Shown: positions 25,568-32,566 of the stretch, one piece after another
Numbering within the stretch: position 1 is the first letter of the stretch
Layout: the number at the start of each line of letters is the position of its first letter
Origin: Tritrichomonas foetus
Lineage: Eukaryota; Parabasalia; Tritrichomonadida; Tritrichomonadidae
Direction of reading: 5' to 3'
Assembly: GCA_001839685.1 (NCBI GenBank)
Contig: MLAK01001426.1
Span: 1-32,566, forward strand
Length of the DNA: 32,566 bases
Notes under the pieces: model-generated
Told to the model about the DNA's origin: nothing
Seen by the model: only the letters and a program-made list of their open reading frames with translations
Databases searched by the model: none
Position numbers and translations under genes: made by a program

Positions 25568-27910
25568 TTATTCAACGTGAACACAATTTGTGCGAATATT
25601 TCGAATAGCAACTGCAGCAGCCATTTGAAGGTCTGGATCTTTACTTTCAACCATATCAAGTAAATAATTCACAACACCGGCTTGTCTCAAGTTTTTACTG
25701 TTTTCAGTATCTTCGCTCAATGCCTTCAATGCTTTGGCTGTTGCTGCATGAACTTCTTCATTATTTGAAGGTGGTCTTAAATATGACACAAGTGGATCAA
25801 CTGCGCCTTCTTCACCAAACATTCTTCTATTGTTTGACCAATCTGCTGAAACTCCAATTGCATCGGCCAATGGTTTTCGAACACTATCTAGTTTGGTTGA
25901 AAGAAGTCTACTCAATAATTCAACAAGACCTAAGTCTGTCATAACCGCCAAGTTTTCTTTATCTTTGGCAACTTCAGTAATTGCCATACATGCGGATGCT
26001 TGAACATCTGGATCATTTGACCTTAAAAGATCAACCAATAAATCTAAACCATCGACGAATGTTCGAACGACGCTTGGAGAATTTTCGCTTTGCAAGAAAG
26101 GCACTAAAGCCGAAGTAGCTGCAGCTTGAACACCGTTATAGGGACTTTTCATAAGACTCCATAAGATTCTAATTCCGTTCAAATTAGTTAGATTTTGCAA
26201 ATTTTGCTTTTCTTTACAGCAAGCGCCAATTGCCTTAGCTGCATAAATAACAAAGTCTGGATCAGTGTTATTCAAATAATCAATGAGATCTGGAATAAGA
26301 TTTTGTCGAACTGTCCATTGCGCACATTTTTGATGTTTCGTTAAAACACCTAAAGCGCGCAAGGTTCCCTTTCTGATGTCTGGATTTTCATTCTTCCAGT
26401 GGTTCTGTAATTTAGAAAGGATTCCAGTATTCAAGATTTCATTGAGGATTTTTGGAATCGTTCCAACAACAGCAATTGCTTCAAAGCCAGCAAGAACAAC
26501 AACATCATTCTTATTATCAAGTGTTGATGTAAGCCTTGCAGGACCTTCACAGTTTGCTGAACAGAACGGCTTCTGCAATTCATCAGAGATCTTGAAAACA
26601 GTAAATGCTTTCGCAGACCATGTGACAAGTTCTACGTTCTGACTTGTCAAGCCCTGGCAGAAGAAAGCAAGTTGTTCTTTGGTCAAGTTTTGACTCGTTT
26701 GTGGATCGTAAATTGCAACTGAATAAAGAAGCCTTGTAATATTCAACATAAGTTCATCATTTTGCTTTTCACTTTGTTTTTCACTCTTTTGGACAAATTT
26801 TTGGAGTTCATGGTCAAGGTGAGATTTAAGCATCATTTGAGTGGCATGTTCACTTCGGTTGAGTGTCCACAAGACATAGCAAACTTGTGCGGCCAAATCG
26901 GCTTGATTAATTTGATAAATTAAAGGCTCTACACCTTTATGCTTAATCACCAATTCTCTAAATTGTGTATTCTTACAGCAATTTGCAATAATTGTGAATA
27001 AACCGTCCATTAATGATCGTTCTTCTTTAATCAAAATTTGAAGAAGCGTTTCAACATTTTGGTCAGTCGCAATAATTCGACGAATGTTGGGCGAAACTGT
27101 GATTTGAGAAAGGATTTGAACAACAGCTTCAGCTTGTTGGCTTTGGTGTGAATCTGTGGCGTGCTGCGCTTGTTTTATTCGAAGGACATCCAACATGGCT
27201 GGAAGTGCGTTTGCATCCAAAATTGCGCGCTGGCCGGTTGTTTCTTTGAGGTTTGGATTATTTTTAACATCTTGTAAGTCTTGATTGAGAGGGTCTGTCA
27301 AATTTGATGCGAATCTCTTCATCTTCTGGAAAATGTTCCAGTATTCGCTGTCATTGGGCGGGGCTCTGGGGTATGGAACGATTGGCTGATCGTCTTCGAC
27401 TTCGTTTTCCTCTTCTCCTTCTTTATCATTATCGTTTTGAGGAGGCGTGAGAATTAAAACCGGCTGCGGGAGAGAAATGAGATCGTTATCGAGCGCTTTT
27501 CGAGATGTAAGAGTTTCTTCGTTGACTGGAGGTTCGGCGAGGGCTTGATCGATCAATTCTTTGAAAATCGGGGAAGCATCACTTAAAACACCGCGAATGG
27601 TGGTCTGAATTGATCCGTTGGGCTCGTAGCAGAGTTCTTCGGCACCAGTTTCGTTGACAACGTATCCTTTGATTTGATAGCAAGATCCATCATTCTTGCA
27701 AAGAATGACGATGATTCCGTTATCGTGAGTATCAGCGATGATATATCCAAGGTCTCCTTCTGCCTCGCGCCAGGGTGGAGCACGGACGCCACTTTCCGAT
27801 CTGTACTGGGTTTCCCACTTGAGCCAGCGAAGTGGGTATTTTTCGGGATCAACACCCGCAATGTCTCGAAGCTGCTCGAGCTCCTCTTCGAATTTTTCCA
27901 TCCACTGCAT
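25568..27910 (-). CDS. ODAD2: Armadillo-repeat protein, ODAD2/ARMC4-like (outer dynein arm docking)
   Basis: ODAD2 (ARMC4) is a subunit of the docking complex that anchors outer dynein arms to axonemal doublets. The 780-residue protein has an N-terminal region (1-150) with RWLKWETQYRSESGVRAPPW, an acidic linker (about 157-177), a PNDSEYWNIFQKMKRF segment (185-200; compare the SEYWQIQKLVKYL stretch of animal ARMC4), and about 12 armadillo repeats (about 220-775). The last third matches ARMC4 in order: KAIGACCKEKQNL, GIRILWSLMKSP, VRTFVDGLDLLVDLLRSND, KDKENLAVMTDLG, NNRRMFGEEGAVDPLVSYL, and LLDMVESKDPDLQMAAAVA. The C-terminus is shorter than in animals by a few residues. TAACGGAT on the coding strand lies 16 bases upstream of the ATG. 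Other ARM proteins are less likely given this ordered match. Confidence 0.85.
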   Translation of the reverse strand: MQWMEKFEEELEQLRDIAGVDPEKYPLRWLKWETQYRSESGVRAPPWREAEGDLGYIIADTHDNGIIVILCKNDGSCYQIKGYVVNETGAEELCYEPNGSIQTTIRGVLSDASPIFKELIDQALAEPPVNEETLTSRKALDNDLISLPQPVLILTPPQNDNDKEGEEENEVEDDQPIVPYPRAPPNDSEYWNIFQKMKRFASNLTDPLNQDLQDVKNNPNLKETTGQRAILDANALPAMLDVLRIKQAQHATDSHQSQQAEAVVQILSQITVSPNIRRIIATDQNVETLLQILIKEERSLMDGLFTIIANCCKNTQFRELVIKHKGVEPLIYQINQADLAAQVCYVLWTLNRSEHATQMMLKSHLDHELQKFVQKSEKQSEKQNDELMLNITRLLYSVAIYDPQTSQNLTKEQLAFFCQGLTSQNVELVTWSAKAFTVFKISDELQKPFCSANCEGPARLTSTLDNKNDVVVLAGFEAIAVVGTIPKILNEILNTGILSKLQNHWKNENPDIRKGTLRALGVLTKHQKCAQWTVRQNLIPDLIDYLNNTDPDFVIYAAKAIGACCKEKQNLQNLTNLNGIRILWSLMKSPYNGVQAAATSALVPFLQSENSPSVVRTFVDGLDLLVDLLRSNDPDVQASACMAITEVAKDKENLAVMTDLGLVELLSRLLSTKLDSVRKPLADAIGVSADWSNNRRMFGEEGAVDPLVSYLRPPSNNEEVHAATAKALKALSEDTENSKNLRQAGVVNYLLDMVESKDPDLQMAAAVAIRNIRTNCVHVE

Positions 27911-28304
27911 TATTTTAAATGATTCATCCGTTATTTAATTCAGTTTTTTTTTATCGTCCATTTTGAAAAATCGATTTTTTCGAAAATGCAAATATAATTA
28001 TTTCCAATATTTAGTTAGGCAATAAACAGGAATTGCATTACTGACTTAATGGCTGAAAAAGGATGTTGAAAATATCCCTGATTTTTGAGAAAACGAGTAT
28101 TTTAGAATTTGAATGCAATCAAAAAGTGATAGCGATGGCACGAAAAAACGATGCTGTTGTCGACTATTTAAAAAGGAAATTATATAATAAATGAATGAAG
28201 AAATATGAATAAACTAATATAAAATAGAGATTGTAAAGAGTCATTGATCTTTGTTCCTTGTTGAAGTTTGCAGCTGCAAATGTCGTATTTCGAAAAAGAC
28301 TGAG
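27911..28304. other. Intergenic region between ODAD2-like gene and tRNA-Ser
   Basis: This is AT-rich with no supported gene. The ODAD2 promoter must lie near 27911-27990 and includes ATCCGTTA (27926-27933). A 19-codon frame (28135-28194, MARKNDAVVDYLKRKLYNK) is too short to call. Words such as AAATCGATTTTTTCG near 27970 are locally palindromic. Confidence 0.4.
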
Positions 28305-28311
28305 AAAAAAA
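28305..28311 (-). terminator. RNA polymerase III terminator of tRNA-Ser
   Basis: There are seven T on the coding (minus) strand, beginning two bases after the discriminator base. This is a normal Pol III termination signal. Confidence 0.85.
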
Positions 28312-28312
28312 G

Positions 28313-28394
28313 CGACACGAACCAGATTCGAACTGATGAGGGATCAACCCATGGGGACTCAAATCCCACGCCTTAACCACTCGGCCATCGTGCC
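28313..28394 (-). tRNA. tRNA-Ser (anticodon UGA)
   Basis: This is an 82-nt class II tRNA. The acceptor stem GGCACGA pairs with TCGTGTC, with one G-U pair. The D arm is GCC...GGC with box A TGGCCGAGTGG. The anticodon is TGA (28359-28361), and the loop is TTTGAGT. The long variable arm TGGGTTGATCCCTC has a GGG/CCC stem. The T arm carries TTCGAAT (box B). The discriminator base is G, as in Ser. No CCA is encoded. Two oddities: the last anticodon-stem pair (31-39) would be A-C, and position 37 is G rather than the A expected after an anticodon ending in A. Ser is preferred over Leu on anticodon and discriminator. The 5' end lies 31 nt from the pseudokinase ATG on the opposite strand. Confidence 0.9.
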
Positions 28395-28425
28395 TTCGAT
28401 TTAAAACCAAATTAGCTTTATCCTA

Positions 28426-31400
28426 ATGATACACAATGAATTATCAAGCAACTCCAAACAATCTTTTCAAAATTTCATGATCCCTAATGCTGCTGATCAA
28501 GCAGATATAACCGAATTTAATAAGGTGATAATCGATCAGAACTCTTCCCCAATCGAAATCGAATTTTTTCCAAAAATCGTCATCAAATTCTATTTTAATC
28601 AGTTTAACAATTCCTCACTGCTCGCTCAAATTCATCAAGCTAAGTATGTAGTCCTCGATTTTTTCTCAAGTGTTGAACCAGAAAACGATTTATTTATTGT
28701 GATTGCATATAATAATTCTTGTTCCATTCTCAGACTCCAGCAAGAATTAACTGAAGATGAACGTTATTTCTTTGAATTATTATCAACAAAAATTCTTTTC
28801 ATTTTGTCAGAAAAATCAATGGATTTAATTCAAACGAAATTTCCCAACATTACTCTTCACAATTCATATACATCAGATGTCAAAGATGAACTTGTTATTT
28901 TTACCAAATTTGCAATAAACTCAATTTCATTTTTCAAACAAATTCCCGAAAACATAAATTACGTTTTATTGCCGCTTACACTTTTAAATTATTTCGCTTT
29001 GTCTTTAAAACCAGTCTTTTTATTACTTTTAAAACGATCAGAATACTATATGTTTGATCCTATTCAATCATCTAAACTTAGTATCAATTCTTTTATTGTT
29101 TTGCGTCATAATCAAAAAAATCGAAAGTTTCTTTTAGAAAAAACAAATTTGGTAAAAATGATGTTAACTCGAATAAAAAGAGATGCTCATTTTTTAGTCC
29201 GTAAAGAAATTAATGAATGCCCTATTTTTGCCAAAATGTATGCTATTTTTCCAAGTACTCATTCATATGATATAATTTATGAATACGTTCCAGGAAAATC
29301 CTTAAAAGAAAAGGGAATTGATACTATTGATCATGAATTGAAATTGCAAATTCTAATTCGAGTTTTAATAGCTTTTTCTTACCTACAGAAATATGGAATT
29401 TTTGAAGTACACATTTCAGAAGATTCAATTTTCTTTGATAATGAAGGAAGACCAAAAATTGCTTTATTACCATCTGCTGAAATAAAAACTCAATCAGAAA
29501 AATTGAATAATTTTATTAAATTCCTCTTTGGAAAAACTGATTCGGATGAGTCTAATATTCCAAATTATGTTCAAAAACTTATCAATATTTTAGATTGTAA
29601 TTCCAAAGATGTTGATTCTTGTTTACCAATTAAATATATAACAGAATATATAATTCACAAATCCAAAGTTGATAAAACTCAAATATTAGATTTATTAAAA
29701 TATGCAGAGTTTCACTATTCACCTGATCAAAAGAATGCTAATGCTTTATTTTATCATGCTGAATATCTGAAGCTAAAAAATGAACTAAATAATGGGATTC
29801 CATTTTACGAAAAAGCAGTTGAACTTCACCATATCAAATCTATCATGAAAATTGCCAAACTTTATAAAAATGGTTATTTTGGACAAGAAAATTCATGTAA
29901 ATGTGTCAATTATTATATTTATGCTGCAAAGAAGGGATGTTTTAAAGCAATTGCTATAATTGAAGACTTTTTAAAGAATCAAACTTTTCAAATTTCAAAT
30001 GAAAGTATTGATTCTTTCATGAATAGTAGATCTTTGTTTCATATTGGCCAAAAACTCTTTCAAGATAAAGAGTTGACTGAAGCAATGAAATATCTTGAAA
30101 AATCAAACAGCTTGGGCCACCGTGATGCGCCATTTATTATTTGGTTTATTACTAGAAACATTGAATATTTGAAACAATCTGCAGCAAGAGGAAATGCAGA
30201 TGCACTTTTCAATTTAGGAAATCACTACGCTGACAACAAAGAATTTGACAAGGCAATCGATTATTATCAAAAATCAATCAAATTTGAGCATTTTCAAGCA
30301 GCTAATAATTTAACTAATCTTTATACTTTTGATCTTCATAATGTTGAAATGGCATTAAAAATAGCAAATGAAGCAAATAAATATAAAATGTGTAACTGGC
30401 AAGAAGATTATGATTATTCTTTGCCTGTTTTCGTTGATTATTATCCTAAAGGAATACGATTATCTACATGCGATCTCACAAATAATTTATATTTATGTTT
30501 ATATGCAAAAAATAATCAATTTGATCAATCTTCTTTTTATTTTTCTAAAAGAACTGATAACCCACTATTAGCATTAAATGTTGGAATATGTTACGATTCT
30601 GGTATTTCAGAAGATATTCAAATTGTTTATCATGAAAAATCTCTGGATCAAATTAAAAAGAAAGAATCTAATTTCAAGCTTCCTACAAGAGCAACCTTTT
30701 CATTAGTCAATTATCAAGAAATAATTGGATTTCGACACTTCAATGAATTTGTTAAAATTGAATATTATAAAATGTTCCAACGTGCAGTTTATTATATTGA
30801 CTCAGATGAAATTTCAATTGATTTGTGTCCTTTACATCTCTGTACAATTTCACTTTATCCTGAAGAAAAAGGTGAAATTAAATATATTTCTGTTTGCCTG
30901 AAAAAGTATATAATGCTTTTTGCGTTAGGAAAGAATCATTGTAATAAATTCTATGATTTTTTGCATAACCTTGAAACAGCAGTAGTTTATCCTACTCATG
31001 CGAACGATTTCCAGAGAATCAAAGAAAAATTCGGTATTACTTTATCATTGAACTCAAATCAAGTAAATGCTTATAATATTATTAAAAAATGCGTTGATAA
31101 TCATATGAATATGCCATCAATTGAAATTAAAAATTTAATTGATCATGCACCATCAATATCATTTAATAATCTATCAGCATTAACCGTTAAATGTGCCTAT
31201 TATTTTATGATTGTTCGATACTTTTATGGAAAATTCCCATCAATTTCACATGGATCATTCATTAATAATGATTTTGTTACTCTCTTTGGATCAGAATTTG
31301 ATAATATAAAATTAGCTTTTCATAAACCCAGTGCAAGTTTATATATGGTTTCCACTAATTATCACACATTACCTATTATTAATCATCCTTGTCTTTCTAG

Positions 31401-32328
31401 ATTTTATGGTCGTGTTGATGAACCAGGATATCATTATGCTGTTTATTCATATGGACCCTATGGAGCACTTCGAGAACATTTGGCTAAAAATAATGAATGG
31501 AATGATGATTTCACTAATATTTTATATCAACTACTTTGTGGAATTGATACACTTCATGAAAAAGGAATTGTCCATTCTTCAATAAATAGTGATCATGTTC
31601 TTATTGATTATAAAAACAAAGCAGTTCTTTCTTATTTTTCAGAATTTCGATATGCAAATGATATTGAGTCTTATCAGAAAGATATTTATGATTTTGGACT
31701 TCTGATTTTCGAAATGGCCACACATACAACTTATAAATGCAATAGCAATTTGTGTATTCCAACTAATGTTCCTTCATATATTAATGATTTGTTTACTTAT
31801 TGCGTGAAATACAAACTACCTACTATATTTTTAATTAAATTCCTTGAGCATCATAATTCAACACCATTTAAAAAATTAATCAATAGTGTTAACTTTTCAT
31901 ATAATAGGAAAGATATACAGATTTATCTTTCAGATCCAGTAAATACCTGTGGCAAAATGTTTGTAATGGCATTTTACGATCAATTCCAAGTTATTCAACA
32001 AAATATTAGCGATGAAAATAATTCTTTCCGCAATTCTTTGAAAAATGATGAAAAAGCATTTCACTATTACTCTATTCATCAAGCTGAAGATATGTATATT
32101 GAATTAAATTTAGGCAATTTATATGCAGATGGAAGAGGAGTTCAAAAAAATATAAACAAAGCTATTGAATGCTACGAGTTTGCTGCATCACTCGGAAATC
32201 TAAAAGCATTCTTCAATCTTGGTCTCGCGTTTTCCGATAAATTATCAACACGACAAAAAATGTTCGAAAATCTAATGAGACTGGATTACATGGATATTAT
32301 TCCAACATCAGATCCATCACTTATGTAA
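28426..32328 (+). CDS. Twin degenerate protein-kinase-like / Sel1-repeat protein (1300 aa)
   Basis: The protein has 1300 residues. An N-terminal region of unknown fold (about 1-210) is followed by a first kinase-like domain (about 215-385) with the hinge DIIYEYVPGKSL (282-293) and, at the catalytic-loop position, VHISEDSIFFDN (328-339), lacking the catalytic Asp. Sel1/TPR-type repeats follow (about 425-660, such as NADALFNLGNHYADNKEFDKA). A poorly conserved middle region (about 665-940) precedes a second kinase-like domain (about 945-1150) with HPCLSRFYG (987-995), VHSSINSDHVLID (1049-1061) where HRDLKPEN would be, YFS (1070-1072) in place of DFG, and a retained DIYDFGLLIFEM (1086-1097). Its VAIK lysine position reads Ser. 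A final Sel1 pair follows (about 1208-1275, LGNLYADGRGVQKNINKAIECY). It is probably a scaffold or pseudokinase. Sel1-kinase fusions are typical of trichomonads. Confidence 0.8.
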   Translation: MIHNELSSNSKQSFQNFMIPNAADQADITEFNKVIIDQNSSPIEIEFFPKIVIKFYFNQFNNSSLLAQIHQAKYVVLDFFSSVEPENDLFIVIAYNNSCSILRLQQELTEDERYFFELLSTKILFILSEKSMDLIQTKFPNITLHNSYTSDVKDELVIFTKFAINSISFFKQIPENINYVLLPLTLLNYFALSLKPVFLLLLKRSEYYMFDPIQSSKLSINSFIVLRHNQKNRKFLLEKTNLVKMMLTRIKRDAHFLVRKEINECPIFAKMYAIFPSTHSYDIIYEYVPGKSLKEKGIDTIDHELKLQILIRVLIAFSYLQKYGIFEVHISEDSIFFDNEGRPKIALLPSAEIKTQSEKLNNFIKFLFGKTDSDESNIPNYVQKLINILDCNSKDVDSCLPIKYITEYIIHKSKVDKTQILDLLKYAEFHYSPDQKNANALFYHAEYLKLKNELNNGIPFYEKAVELHHIKSIMKIAKLYKNGYFGQENSCKCVNYYIYAAKKGCFKAIAIIEDFLKNQTFQISNESIDSFMNSRSLFHIGQKLFQDKELTEAMKYLEKSNSLGHRDAPFIIWFITRNIEYLKQSAARGNADALFNLGNHYADNKEFDKAIDYYQKSIKFEHFQAANNLTNLYTFDLHNVEMALKIANEANKYKMCNWQEDYDYSLPVFVDYYPKGIRLSTCDLTNNLYLCLYAKNNQFDQSSFYFSKRTDNPLLALNVGICYDSGISEDIQIVYHEKSLDQIKKKESNFKLPTRATFSLVNYQEIIGFRHFNEFVKIEYYKMFQRAVYYIDSDEISIDLCPLHLCTISLYPEEKGEIKYISVCLKKYIMLFALGKNHCNKFYDFLHNLETAVVYPTHANDFQRIKEKFGITLSLNSNQVNAYNIIKKCVDNHMNMPSIEIKNLIDHAPSISFNNLSALTVKCAYYFMIVRYFYGKFPSISHGSFINNDFVTLFGSEFDNIKLAFHKPSASLYMVSTNYHTLPIINHPCLSRFYGRVDEPGYHYAVYSYGPYGALREHLAKNNEWNDDFTNILYQLLCGIDTLHEKGIVHSSINSDHVLIDYKNKAVLSYFSEFRYANDIESYQKDIYDFGLLIFEMATHTTYKCNSNLCIPTNVPSYINDLFTYCVKYKLPTIFLIKFLEHHNSTPFKKLINSVNFSYNRKDIQIYLSDPVNTCGKMFVMAFYDQFQVIQQNISDENNSFRNSLKNDEKAFHYYSIHQAEDMYIELNLGNLYADGRGVQKNINKAIECYEFAASLGNLKAFFNLGLAFSDKLSTRQKMFENLMRLDYMDIIPTSDPSLM

Positions 32329-32432
32329 ATCATGAATAAATAAATTGTTAAAACATTTTTTTTCTTTATGGCATTTCCTTACTCAAATAAATGACTGAAT
32401 GAATAATCATAATATTGTTAAGCCATTTTAGT
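32329..32432. other. 3' flank of the pseudokinase gene
   Basis: This is AT-rich 3' flanking DNA with AATAAATAAA just after the stop (a possible polyadenylation signal). It leads into the tandem array. Confidence 0.4.
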
Positions 32433-32566
32433 CACTTCTTTTCATTTAAGAAACTTCATTTCATTTTAAAAACTTCCTTTCATTTTAGACCCTTCTTTTC
32501 ATTTTCGACACTTCTTTTCATTTTAGACCCTTCTTTTAATTTTCGACACTTCTTTTCATTTTAGAC
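32433..32566 (+). repeat. 19-bp tandem repeat array, open at the window edge
   Basis: Seven complete 19-bp units (32433, 32452, 32471, 32490, 32509, 32528, 32547) plus one base of the next. The consensus is close to cacttcttttcattttaga. The first three units are degenerate. The last four alternate cac...ttaga and ccc...ttcga, giving a 38-bp higher-order unit. The array continues beyond the window. Confidence 0.93.

Noticed and set aside
28135..28194. 19-codon frame MARKNDAVVDYLKRKLYNK
   Set aside because: It is too short, with no recognised family or supporting context.
32433..32566. CRISPR array
   Set aside because: The units are contiguous tandem repeats without unique spacers, in eukaryotic DNA.

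Overview
The window looks like nuclear DNA from a parabasalid protist, most plausibly a Tritrichomonas-like trichomonad. The DNA is AT-rich. Almost every gene is a single long uninterrupted reading frame with standard-code TAA/TGA stops. Proteins rich in coiled coils, Gln or Asn are common, and flagellar proteins sit beside a LisH-RasGEF and a Sel1/kinase-like fusion. The species is an inference, because no rRNA or other marker is present.

Layout from left to right: (1) An anonymous left edge of about 1 kb, with an atypical G-rich block (1-206) and a short GC-rich patch. (2) A 73-codon Hub1/UBL5 gene on the minus strand, recoverable only if a 24-nt GT...AG intron after codon 3 is removed. It is transcribed away from IFT139 (TTC21B-like) across 112 bp. 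(3) A calcyphosin-like EF-hand protein (-), an STPGR (SHIPPO/ODF3-type) protein with an internal 195-residue duplication (+), RanBP1 (+), an unrecognised coiled-coil protein (+) and a small protein with an acidic-aromatic tail (+). (4) A Gln-rich LisH-REM-RasGEF protein (+), interrupted by a 460-N assembly gap between two different coding minisatellites. (5) A 1302-residue coiled-coil protein (+), convergent with an 821-residue coiled-coil protein with an Asn-rich linker (-). (6) A divergent SCAMP-like four-span membrane protein (+), followed by a pyrimidine-rich tandem repeat. (7) An RPA3-like protein (-) and an ODAD2/ARMC4-like armadillo protein (-). (8) A tRNA-Ser(UGA) gene (-) whose 5' end lies 31 nt from the start of a 1300-residue protein with two degenerate kinase-like domains and Sel1-type repeats. 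The window ends inside a 19-bp tandem array.

Four genes belong to families of flagellum assembly or axoneme proteins (IFT139, calcyphosin, STPGR/CIMAP, ODAD2). This is a loose neighbourhood rather than an operon, since the strands are mixed and housekeeping genes are interspersed. The most notable finding is the intron-containing Hub1 gene. Hub1 is a ubiquitin-like modulator of the spliceosome, and here its own message appears to need removal of one of the shortest kinds of spliceosomal intron. Also notable are recurrent ACGTT/CCGTT boxes just upstream of many starts, 3' flanking hairpins, TGTAAATA (PUF-type) sites after two genes, and the twin-pseudokinase/Sel1 protein.
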